Below, in pieces: positions 48,916 to 56,591 of a DNA stretch of 64,000 nt. Positions within the stretch are counted from its first letter, which is position 1; each line of letters starts with the position of its first letter. The position numbers and the translations under genes are program-made. The notes beneath the pieces were generated by a model. That model worked only from the letters and a program-made list of their open reading frames with translations. It had not been told where the DNA came from and did not search any database. This DNA is from Pedosphaera sp. (lineage in GTDB: Bacteria > Verrucomicrobiota > Verrucomicrobiia > Limisphaerales > JADLHS01): NCBI GenBank assembly GCA_009695195.1, contig SIBJ01000002.1, positions 79,452-143,451 of the forward strand, written 5' to 3'.

Positions 48916-48941
48916 GGGGCGGCACCCGCGGGTGCCGCCCC
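48916..48941. terminator. 26-bp perfect palindrome between rplL and rpoB
   Basis: A perfect 26-bp palindrome of GGGGCGGCACCCG and its complement lies 15 bases after the rplL stop. RNA would form a very stable 12-bp stem. Only UUU follows after two bases, so it is likely a partial terminator or processing site that lets polymerase genes be expressed below rplJL, as known in E. coli. Confidence 0.65.
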
Positions 48942-48955
48942 CAAACTCGCACCGA

Positions 48956-49336
48956 TTACTTGACTTCGACTTTGCCGCCCGCTTCTTCGAGCTTCTTCTT
49001 GGCGGCATCGCTGTCGGCCTTGTTCGCGCCTTCCAACACCGGCTTCGGCGCGCCTTCCACGAGCGCCTTGGCTTCGGCGAGGCCGAGGCCGGGCTTCACT
49101 TCGCGGACGGCTTTGATGACCGAGATCTTCTTGTCCGCCGGGGCGGACACGAGAATCACGTCAAAAGTGGTTTTCGCTTCCGCGGCGGGCGCGGCGGCGG
49201 CAGGTCCGGCGGCGGCGGCCGCGACCGGAGCGGCGGCGGTGACGCCCCACTTCTCCTCAAGTTTTTTCACCAAGTCGGCGGCTTCAATGACCGTCAACTT
49301 GCTCAATTCCTCAACGAGGACTGCTGTATCTGCCAT
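48956..49336 (-). CDS. rplL: 50S ribosomal protein L7/L12
   Basis: A 126-aa stalk protein that recruits translation GTPases. The N-terminal dimerisation domain (about 1-35) is followed by an Ala/Gly/Pro hinge (about 36-55) and the C-terminal domain [36 protein letters not shown]. Length is normal. Its upstream gap with rplJ contains a hairpin. Confidence 0.97.
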   Translation of the reverse strand: MADTAVLVEELSKLTVIEAADLVKKLEEKWGVTAAAPVAAAAAGPAAAAPAAEAKTTFDVILVSAPADKKISVIKAVREVKPGLGLAEAKALVEGAPKPVLEGANKADSDAAKKKLEEAGGKVEVK

Positions 49337-49440
49337 ATATTTACTCTTCGCTTTCTGTTCGTCTCGTCGTCCTCCGTGGCCACGGATGTTTTCAGTTCAC
49401 GGCCCGCAAACCGACGATTTACGATGGGTTGTTTGTTGCT

Positions 49441-49461
49441 CCCCGCCGAACGTCGGCGGGG
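49441..49461 (-). promoter_or_regulatory. Hairpin between rplJ and rplL
   Basis: A 9-bp GC-rich stem (49441-49449 with 49453-49461) with a 3-base loop lies in the rplJ-rplL spacer. It lacks a U-tract. It may help set the higher L12 output by processing or stabilising the rplL message. Confidence 0.45.
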
Positions 49462-49473
49462 AAATTGTTTTGG

Positions 49474-49986
49474 TTATTCGCCTTTGTCGGCTTTGGCCTT
49501 GATGACGCGCGCCAGTTGCGAGCCGGGCGTGTTCAACAACACGACCAGTTTCGTCGCCGGCGCGTTCAAAACGCCCAGCAGCCGGCTGCGCAATACTTCG
49601 ATGCTCGGCAAATCCGCCAGCGTCATGATCTCCGTGTCGGCCAGACGTTTGTTGTTCAGGTAACCGAACTTGACCTTCAGCTTGTCGAACTCGGCCCCGA
49701 AATTCTTCACGGCTTTCGCCGCGACGGAAATATCCTTTTGCCCGGTCACGACCGCGATCTGGCCGGCAACGGAACCGTTCATATCGGTTACGCCCGCCTC
49801 CTTCGCCGCGATGGCGAAGATGGAATTCTTGACGATGTGAACTTCCGCCCCGGCTTTGCGCAGGCGGCTGCGGAATTCCGTGAGGTGGGCCACTTTCAGC
49901 CCGGTGTAGCCGACGACGATGAAGAACGGCGAGGCGTTCAACCGCGTGAGGTATTCTTTCGTTAAAATTTGTTTTTCAGCGCGCAT
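49474..49986 (-). CDS. rplJ: 50S ribosomal protein L10
   Basis: A 170-aa protein that anchors the L7/L12 dimers to 23S rRNA. It has MRAEKQILTKEYLTRLNASP, FIVVGYTGLKVAHLTEFRSRLRKAG, and a C-terminal helical region LRSRLLGVLNAPATKLVVLL, where L12 binds. Order rplA-rplJ-rplL is standard. Confidence 0.96.
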   Translation of the reverse strand: MRAEKQILTKEYLTRLNASPFFIVVGYTGLKVAHLTEFRSRLRKAGAEVHIVKNSIFAIAAKEAGVTDMNGSVAGQIAVVTGQKDISVAAKAVKNFGAEFDKLKVKFGYLNNKRLADTEIMTLADLPSIEVLRSRLLGVLNAPATKLVVLLNTPGSQLARVIKAKADKGE

Positions 49987-50004
49987 GGCTCGTAAGGGTT
50001 AAAA

Positions 50005-50700
50005 TTAGTGAACGACAAATTCCTTCACGTCCACCCGCACCGGCGGACTCATCGTCGCCGAGATCGTGCAGGAGCAAATATACGTCCCCTTCGCGCTGTG
50101 CGGCTTGGCCTTGGCCACCGCATCAATCACGGCCCGGGCGTTTTCTTCAAGCTGCACCGGCGTGAACGACGCCTTGCCGACGGGAACGTGAATGTTGCCC
50201 GCCTTGTCAATCTTGAACTCGACGCGACCGGCTTTGACTTCCTTCACCGCCTTCGCCGTGTCTTCCGTGACCGTGCCGGTTTTCGGATTGGGCATGAGGC
50301 CGCGCGGCCCGAGCACCTTGCCGAGCTTGCGCACTTCCACCATCGCTTCGGGTGTCGCGACGGCGACATCAAAGTCAGTCCAACCGCCGGTGCATTTGGC
50401 AATCATGTCTTCAAAGCCGACGAACTCGGCGCCGGCCGCCCGCGCCGCATCCGCCGCCGCGCCGCTTTTGGCGAAGACGAGCACGCGCACCACCTTGCCG
50501 CTGCCGTGCGGGAGCGGAACGGTGCCGCGCACCATCTGATCGGATTGCTTCGCGTCCACACCGAGGCGGAACGCAAGGTCAATGGTTTCGTTGAATTTCG
50601 CTTTCGGGAACTTCCCCAGAACACCGACGGCGTCTTTGAGCACGTACGTCTTCGTGGCGTCCACTTGTTCGAGCGCTTTTTTGAATCGTTTGCTTGGCAT
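50005..50700 (-). CDS. rplA: 50S ribosomal protein L1
   Basis: A 231-aa L1-stalk protein that contacts E-site tRNA and represses the L11 operon in other bacteria. Signatures are LAFRLGVDAKQSDQMVRGTVPLPHG, LGPRGLMPNPKTGTV and GRVEFKIDKAGNIHVPVGK. It follows rplK by 54 bases. Confidence 0.97.
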   Translation of the reverse strand: MPSKRFKKALEQVDATKTYVLKDAVGVLGKFPKAKFNETIDLAFRLGVDAKQSDQMVRGTVPLPHGSGKVVRVLVFAKSGAAADAARAAGAEFVGFEDMIAKCTGGWTDFDVAVATPEAMVEVRKLGKVLGPRGLMPNPKTGTVTEDTAKAVKEVKAGRVEFKIDKAGNIHVPVGKASFTPVQLEENARAVIDAVAKAKPHSAKGTYICSCTISATMSPPVRVDVKEFVVH

Positions 50701-50754
50701 TGTATTAAGCGGTGCATGTGAGCTTCGCTCACGCGAAACTCTCCCGCGTTTGGT

Positions 50755-51180
50755 TTATTCGACGACTTCGATGCCCATGCTGCGGGCCGTGCCGGAGACG
50801 ACACGGAATGCGGCTTCGTCCGAGTTCGCATTCATATCATTCTTCTTCATCTTGACGATGTCCATCACCTGCTTGCGCGTGACCTTGCCGACCTTGTCCT
50901 TGTTCGGCGTGGCGGATCCCGCGGTGATACCGGCGGCCTTTTTCAACAGGATCGAGGCCGGCGGCGACTTGGTGATGAACGTGAAAGATTTGTCCTGGTA
51001 AACGGTGATGACGACGGGAATCACCAGGCCCGCGTCGTTCTTCGTGACGGCGTTAAACTCTTTGCAAAAGCCCATGATGTTGACGCCGTGCTGGCCCAAC
51101 GCGGGGCCAACCGGCGGGGCGGGGTTCGCCTGCCCGGCGGGGATTTGCAATTTGATCTGTCCGACAATCTTCTTCGCCAT
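50755..51180 (-). CDS. rplK: 50S ribosomal protein L11
   Basis: A 141-aa L11 of the GTPase-associated centre, the thiostrepton site. It has [40 protein letters not shown] and the C-terminal [17 protein letters not shown], plus [10 protein letters not shown]. Length is normal. The gap to nusG upstream is filled by an inverted repeat. Confidence 0.97.
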   Translation of the reverse strand: MAKKIVGQIKLQIPAGQANPAPPVGPALGQHGVNIMGFCKEFNAVTKNDAGLVIPVVITVYQDKSFTFITKSPPASILLKKAAGITAGSATPNKDKVGKVTRKQVMDIVKMKKNDMNANSDEAAFRVVSGTARSMGIEVVE

Positions 51181-51187
51181 AAAAATT

Positions 51188-51269
51188 CGTGTTCCGTATT
51201 TCGTGTTGCGTCAAGCATCGCGCGGGCGTCTCGAATCATTCTTGACGCAACACGCAAAACGCAACACGG
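51188..51269. repeat. Inverted repeat between nusG and rplK
   Basis: Left arm 51188-51215 and right arm 51241-51269 are made of CGTGTTGCG-type units and pair at about 25 of 29 positions around a 25-base centre. The element takes up nearly the whole nusG-rplK spacer. Confidence 0.85.
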
Positions 51270-51271
51270 CT

Positions 51272-51820
51272 CTAGCCCTTCTCCACCTGCCAGTATTCCA
51301 GTTCCACCGGCGTGTTGCGGCCGAAAATATTCACCGTGACCTTGAGCTTGCCGCGCTCGGGATCCACTTCCTCGATCACGCCGCTGAAATTCAGGAACGG
51401 GCCGTTGTTGATCTTCACCGTCTCGCCGATATCAAAGCTGACCTTCGGTCGCTCGGTCTCTTCCGAGGCGGAGATGCGCGCCTTGATCTGCTCCACTTCG
51501 TCGCCGGGCGTGGGCACGGGCGGCTCGCCGCCGACGAAGCCAATGACACCCTGCGTCTCTTTGATGAAATACCACGGCTTCTCGATGATGCGCTTGTCGT
51601 CATCCAGCAGCACCATGTCCACAAACACGTAGCCCGGCCACAACTTGCGGTTCGAGACCGTCTTCTTCTGGTTGCGCACCTCGACGACTTTTTCCATCGG
51701 GACCAAGACTTCCCGGATGAAGTCCTGCATCTCTTCGGCCTTGATGCGTTTCTCGATGCTCTCCTTGACCTTCTGCTCCTGGCCGGACAGCGTATGTATG
51801 ACGAACCACTGGCTTTTCAT
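51272..51820 (-). CDS. nusG: Transcription termination/antitermination factor NusG
   Basis: A 182-aa factor that couples RNA polymerase to ribosomes and Rho. The N-terminal domain has WFVIHTLSGQEQKVKESIEKR, and the KOW domain is at the C-terminus (FDIGETVKINNGPFLNFSGVIEEVDPERGKLKV). ATG 51820 fits the family. The longer frame reads antisense to nothing conserved. It lies five bases after secE. Confidence 0.96.
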   Translation of the reverse strand: MKSQWFVIHTLSGQEQKVKESIEKRIKAEEMQDFIREVLVPMEKVVEVRNQKKTVSNRKLWPGYVFVDMVLLDDDKRIIEKPWYFIKETQGVIGFVGGEPPVPTPGDEVEQIKARISASEETERPKVSFDIGETVKINNGPFLNFSGVIEEVDPERGKLKVTVNIFGRNTPVELEYWQVEKG

Positions 51821-51825
51821 ATCGG

Positions 51826-52083
51826 CTACAGGATTTTGAAGAACACGAAAAACAGACCGCGATCCACCACAACGGTGAACGCACCCAGAATAGCTATGGT
51901 GATCATCACCACCACGGTCGAACCCTTCAGTTCGTCCCACGACGGCCAGGTGCATTTCTTCAATTCTTCGCGCGTCTCGGTGACATACGCGGCCAGGCGC
52001 TTGAGCTGGCCCTGCCACCAAAGGATGGCAAAGGCCGCCCCGATCACCGCGACCCAGATCAAGATTGTTTTTAAGTCAGTCAC
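51826..52083 (-). CDS. secE: Preprotein translocase subunit SecE
   Basis: An 85-aa small translocon subunit. The conserved amphipathic helix and hinge read TREELKKCTWPSWDELKGST, followed by the essential C-terminal membrane helix. An additional hydrophobic N-terminal segment (LIWVAVIGAAFAILWW) suggests two membrane passes. It is followed by nusG and preceded by two tRNAs. Confidence 0.93.
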   Translation of the reverse strand: MTDLKTILIWVAVIGAAFAILWWQGQLKRLAAYVTETREELKKCTWPSWDELKGSTVVVMITIAILGAFTVVVDRGLFFVFFKIL

Positions 52084-52181
52084 AAATTTTTCTGCTGGCC
52101 GAGCCGAAGCCCGCCGTTTTCCGTCGCACGCGGCCCGCCTACGCTGCGCTCCGGCGCGGTAACCCCGAAAGCCTTCGGGGC

Positions 52182-52271
52182 TGGCGGAGAGGGAGGGATT
52201 CGAACCCCCGTTGGGCTTTCACCCAAAGCGGTTTTCAAGACCGCCGCGATAGACCACTCTGCCACCTCTCC
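52182..52271 (-). tRNA. tRNA-Ser (anticodon TGA)
   Basis: A class II tRNA with a long variable arm. Acceptor GGAGAGG pairs with CCTCTCC, the anticodon loop is CTTGAAA (anticodon TGA), the T-loop is GGTTCGAATCC, and CCA is encoded. It decodes UCN codons. It lies in the tuf-secE gap with tRNA-Trp. Confidence 0.95.
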
Positions 52272-52375
52272 ACTTTGCGCAGACTGGCTTGCCGAGCCGA
52301 AACTCGCCGCATCCGTTTGTCTCCCCAGCCCGCCTTCGTCCGACTCCGGCGCCGGCCGGCCCGCCTCTGCGGGAC

Positions 52376-52451
52376 TGGCAGGGCGTGTAGGACTTGAACC
52401 TACAACCAACGGTTTTGGAGACCGCTACTCTACCAATTGAGCTAACGCCCT
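52376..52451 (-). tRNA. tRNA-Trp (anticodon CCA)
   Basis: A 76-base tRNA. Acceptor AGGGCGT pairs with ACGCCCT, D-arm AGCTCAATTGGTAGAGTA, anticodon loop CTCCAAA (CCA), T-loop GTTCAAGTC, with encoded CCA end. A tRNA-Trp between tuf and secE is common in bacteria. Confidence 0.95.
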
Positions 52452-52488
52452 CGCCGAAATATTGTCCGTGATTTCAGGAGACGAAACA

Positions 52489-52516
52489 GGAGCGGGGGAG
52501 AAATTCCCCGCGCTCC
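52489..52516 (-). terminator. Hairpin after tuf
   Basis: GGAGCG-GGGG pairs with CCCC-CGCTCC with one bulged base and a short AT loop, 17 bases after the tuf stop. A short U-run (UGUUU) follows on the minus strand. It may be a partial terminator or a processing site before tRNA-Trp. Confidence 0.5.
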
Positions 52517-52532
52517 CGCTCTTCAAATTCGC

Positions 52533-53720
<1,188 letters not shown>

Positions 53721-53773
53721 TTTCTTTTGTTGTTGTCGTTAGCGTTGCGGTTGTTGCGTCAACTAAATCGTCA

Positions 53774-53849
53774 TGGAGCCCATGATCAGGATCGAACTGA
53801 TGACCTCGTCCTTACCAAGGACGTGCTCTACCAACTGAGCTACATGGGC
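53774..53849 (-). tRNA. tRNA-Thr (anticodon GGT)
   Basis: A 76-base tRNA. Acceptor GCCCATG pairs with CATGGGC, D-arm TAGCTCAGTTGGTAGAGCA, anticodon loop CTTGGTAAG (GGT), T-loop GTTCGATCC, encoded CCA. It is first in the unit ahead of tuf. Confidence 0.95.
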
Positions 53850-53971
53850 ATACCGACCATATTTCTCATCCTGATGCGCGAGACGACAAAAAACACCCCC
53901 ATCATCTTTCCGCGAGCGAAAAGCCTGAGGGTTTGGTCAATTGTCTCTTTTACGGCCCTAAGACGGGAGGG

Positions 53972-54000
53972 AAAATAGGAAAGTGCCGCGTGAGTGTCAA
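53972..54000 (-). promoter_or_regulatory. Predicted promoter of the tRNA-Thr-tuf operon
   Basis: TTGACA (53995-54000) and TATTTT (53972-53977) are spaced by 17 bases on the minus strand, a near-consensus sigma70 promoter. It is about 120 bases ahead of tRNA-Thr and directly after the rnhC stop. Confidence 0.65.
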
Positions 54001-54008
54001 CGGGGTTT

Positions 54009-54989
54009 TTAGATTTTTTTTGCCGGGCCGCTTTTCCGCCACTCCGACTTCGGCGGCTCGGGCAAACCCTGCGCTCTCAAAGCCGTGCGAAAATGCATCT
54101 TCGCCACCTTTGCCAGTTCAGCCGGGCCGCGCTGTCCGAAAAATTCCTTCGCCACCGCGTCCACGTTTGTCCCCGCGCCTTTCGGCAACTCCACTTCGTA
54201 ATTCTTCCCCAGCACTGCCAGCCGCTTCACAAATTCGTCCCGCGCCAGAATCGAAGCCGCCGCCACCGCCAAATCCTCTTCCGCCTTGTGTCGCTGCACC
54301 AATTCAATCGAGCGCCCCAGCGACATCAGCGCCTTTTCGATGACGGTCTTGCTCGAAGCAAACTGGTCGCTGATCGCGCGCACTGGTGGTGGATTCATCC
54401 GATGCCGCTGGCCCATCAGGTTCTCGATCACGCGCGCGTGTCCCCAAGCCAGCACTGCGTTGACCGAGCGCATCTTCGCGTGCATCCGGTTGTAAGCCTC
54501 GTTGCCAATCGGCACCACCGACGTCACACACCCTGGCGTCTCACGGATCAATTTCGCCAAGTCGGAAATCTTTTTGTCGCTCGAAATGTTTTTCGAGTCG
54601 CGCACGCCCGCGTCCTTCCAGGCATCGATGACCGGCTCGTTCACATAAACGCCCGCCACGCACATCGGCCCGAAGAAATCGCCCTTGCCGCTTTCATCCA
54701 CGCCGATGCGCGGCAGCAGCAAATCCGGATTCAACACCGCCTCATATCCGAGCCGCGCCTGCTTCAACACTTCCGGCTCCAGCACGAACTCCACAAACTC
54801 CTGCGTCCCCTTCCCTTGCACAACGAGCTTGCCGCTCTCGTAGAAAACCACGTTCGTCTTTTCCTTCTCCCCCGCGAACCGCGCATACGGCACGACTCGC
54901 GACGAATAATTCCGGGCCTCCAGACACGACTTCAGCGTCGCCGCCTGATCCTCGGTCAGCTTGCAGGTGTAGATCGTCAGTGGTTTCAC
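54009..54989 (-). CDS. rnhC: Ribonuclease HIII
   Basis: A 326-aa enzyme that cuts RNA in RNA/DNA hybrids. An N-terminal TBP-like substrate-binding domain (about 1-85, LTIYTCKLTEDQAATLKSCLE) is followed by the RNase H type 2 fold with GVDESGKGDFFGP (catalytic Asp98, Glu99), VRDSKNISSDKKI and KAEEDLAVAAASILARDEF. The TBP domain separates HIII from HII. I start at GTG 54989, because the upstream frame reads through a 7-bp tandem repeat. It is divergent from mutY, with 44 bases between starts. Confidence 0.9.
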   Translation of the reverse strand: MKPLTIYTCKLTEDQAATLKSCLEARNYSSRVVPYARFAGEKEKTNVVFYESGKLVVQGKGTQEFVEFVLEPEVLKQARLGYEAVLNPDLLLPRIGVDESGKGDFFGPMCVAGVYVNEPVIDAWKDAGVRDSKNISSDKKISDLAKLIRETPGCVTSVVPIGNEAYNRMHAKMRSVNAVLAWGHARVIENLMGQRHRMNPPPVRAISDQFASSKTVIEKALMSLGRSIELVQRHKAEEDLAVAAASILARDEFVKRLAVLGKNYEVELPKGAGTNVDAVAKEFFGQRGPAELAKVAKMHFRTALRAQGLPEPPKSEWRKSGPAKKI

Positions 54990-55033
54990 AAAGTTGTCGC
55001 AGCGTAGGCAGTTGTCGTAGTCTCTGCAAGCTG

Positions 55034-56272
55034 ATGCGCGGAAATCCAAAATCCAAAATCCAAAATCCAAAACCAGCAAGGCTAGTCCAGCCGCTGCTGG
55101 CTTGGTTCGCGCGCAACGCCCGCGACCTCCCGTGGCGGCGCACCCGCGATCCCTACGCCATCTGGGTTTCCGAAATCATGCTCCAGCAAACACAGGTAAA
55201 GACCGTCATCCGGTATTGGGAACGCTGGATGCGCGAGTTGCCCATGATCCAATCCGTCGCCAAAGCTTCGCCCGCCAAGCTCCACAAACTCTGGGAAGGC
55301 CTCGGCTACTACACCCGTGTCCGCAATCTGCAAAGAGCCGCGCAACAAATCATCGCCAACAATCGGAGGGCGGAGCTCCGCGACGCCCAAAATAATGGGG
55401 ACTCGCGGAGCTCGTCCCTCCGGTTCCCCGAAAACTTCGACGCCATCCTCGCGCTCCCCGGCATCGGACGCTACACGGCGGGCGCGATCGCCAGCATCGC
55501 CTTCAATCAACCGTATCCGATTCTCGATGGCAATGTCATCCGCGTGCTCACTCGTGTTTTCGGAATTCGGACAAACCCACGAGACAGGAAAACCAACACG
55601 CAACTCTGGCAACTCGCCGGAGAACTGGTCCTTCACGCATCACGCTTCACGCATCACCTTTCCCCCTGCTCCCATCTCAACCAATCCTTGATGGAACTCG
55701 GCGCGCTCATCTGCACGCCGCGTTCGCCGCGATGCGGTGTCTGCCCCGTAAAAACAACCTGCGTGGCGCGAGAAAAGAATTTGCAGGACCAACTCCCCAA
55801 CCTAACCAAACGCGAAGCCGCCACCGCCCGCCGCTTCATCGCCTTCATCGTCGAGCACGACGGCAAGTTCCTCGTCCGCCAACGTCCCGCCGGCACGGTG
55901 AACGCGCACCTCTGGGAATTTCCGAACTTCGAAGTCGGAGCGCGGGTCTATGACCCGCAGCAACTCCGCCAACGCAAGGGCCGCACAAATTCGGGAATTC
56001 ACGGAGATACGGAAGTGCTGCGGCTCACAGAGCCGCGCTCCGAGATCATTCGAAAGTCCCGGTTCCAACCAAATGCCGCCAAACCGCTCTGCACCATCAA
56101 ACACTCCATCACCCGCTACCGCATCACGCTGGAAGCCTGGCGCGCAGAACTGAGGCAACCGCGCACCGGAACTGACGGCCAATGGCGAACCCGGGAACAA
56201 CTCCACCAGCTTGCCTTTACAAGCGCGCACAAAAACATTCTGTCGCATCTGGATCCGAAATCGCCGGCGTAG
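55034..56272 (+). CDS. mutY: Adenine DNA glycosylase MutY with two palindromic insertions
   Basis: A 412-aa repair enzyme that removes adenine paired with 8-oxoguanine. It has SEIMLQQTQV with catalytic Glu, the helix-hairpin-helix LPGIGRYTAGAIASIAF, the catalytic Asp in ILDGNVIRVLTR and the four-cysteine cluster CTPRSPRCGVCPVKTTC. A C-terminal NUDIX-like domain follows (FIAFIVEHDGKFLVRQRP ... LWEFPNFEV). The first palindrome encodes about residues 111-131, between the helix ending QQIIAN and FPENFDAIL, where the family normally has only a few residues. The second encodes about 301-337 in the NUDIX-like domain. Both keep the frame. The N-terminus is encoded partly by a tandem repeat, so the start is uncertain. 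Confidence 0.9.
   Translation: MRGNPKSKIQNPKPARLVQPLLAWFARNARDLPWRRTRDPYAIWVSEIMLQQTQVKTVIRYWERWMRELPMIQSVAKASPAKLHKLWEGLGYYTRVRNLQRAAQQIIANNRRAELRDAQNNGDSRSSSLRFPENFDAILALPGIGRYTAGAIASIAFNQPYPILDGNVIRVLTRVFGIRTNPRDRKTNTQLWQLAGELVLHASRFTHHLSPCSHLNQSLMELGALICTPRSPRCGVCPVKTTCVAREKNLQDQLPNLTKREAATARRFIAFIVEHDGKFLVRQRPAGTVNAHLWEFPNFEVGARVYDPQQLRQRKGRTNSGIHGDTEVLRLTEPRSEIIRKSRFQPNAAKPLCTIKHSITRYRITLEAWRAELRQPRTGTDGQWRTREQLHQLAFTSAHKNILSHLDPKSPA
55042..55074. repeat. 7-bp tandem repeat (AAAATCC) at the mutY start
   Basis: Three full AAAATCC units (55048-55068) with partial units on each side lie between the divergent rnhC and mutY starts. In the mutY frame they encode NPKSKIQNPKP. Confidence 0.85.
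55363..55423. repeat. Palindromic element inside mutY, HhH domain
   Basis: Arms 55363-55385 and 55401-55423 are 23 bases each and pair at most positions (GGAGGG-GAGCTCCGCGA type) around a 15-base centre. The element is translated as about 20 residues of MutY. Confidence 0.85.
55935..56043. repeat. Palindromic element family 2, copy inside mutY
   Basis: Arms 55935-55968 and 56010-56043 are 34 bases and match as reverse complements at 29 positions, with a 41-base spacer. Each arm is itself a hairpin (GCGGGTC-TAT-GACCCGC and GCGGCTC-TGT-GAGCCGC). The mismatching pairs are compensatory. The same layout recurs at 56412-56523. Confidence 0.85.
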
Positions 56273-56328
56273 AGAACACCGGATGCCGGGAGTAGCTCAC
56301 GCGCACCGGTCCGCCGCGCGCGGAACGG

Positions 56329-56404
56329 CGTAGCGGCGTCTCGGCAGAGCGCCGCCATCCGTTTGGAAGACGAGTCAGCGGCGGTCTGCCGACGCGCCGC
56401 TACG
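56329..56404. repeat. Palindromic element family 1, intergenic copy
   Basis: Arms 56329-56358 and 56377-56404 pair with an 18-base centre and begin CGTAGCGGCG like the copy inside ispG (33864-33939). Arm length and spacing are nearly identical in both copies. Confidence 0.85.
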
Positions 56405-56411
56405 ACGCGGT

Positions 56412-56523
56412 TTCGGAGCGCGACCGGTCCCCGGTCGCAGCGGGCGAATTGCACGGAGAGGTTGGAAAACCCGGACGGCTTCCGACGTGCGTGAGCGCTG
56501 CGGGCGAGGGACCGCCCGCGCTC
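56412..56523. repeat. Palindromic element family 2, intergenic copy
   Basis: Left arm about 56412-56445 and right arm about 56490-56523 both carry GGAGCGCG followed by a small hairpin and CGCAGCG, in inverted orientation, separated by about 44 bases. This matches the arrangement inside mutY. Confidence 0.8.
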
Positions 56524-56591
56524 CGGGGCGGGGGCGGATGTGCCCGCAATTTGGTGGATTTCAAAAAAGGATTCTTCTAACCATTACAGCC

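Larger units (their letters stand above)
56273..56591. other. 319-bp gap made mostly of two palindromic elements
   Basis: The gap between mutY and the DUF2723 gene holds a family 1 element (56329-56404) followed within seven bases by a family 2 element (56412-56523). About 40 bases after mutY and 60 before the GTG start show nothing I can name, except a possible alternative start ATG at 56538. Confidence 0.7.

Noticed and set aside
52080..52409. Small coding frames across the tRNA region
   Set aside because: They cross tRNA-Ser and tRNA-Trp, whose cloverleaf features are clear, and show no protein-family features.
53900..53945. TTGACC near 53935 as the promoter of tRNA-Thr
   Set aside because: No acceptable -10 lies 16-18 bases downstream. 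The TTGACA/TATTTT pair at 53972-54000 is much better.
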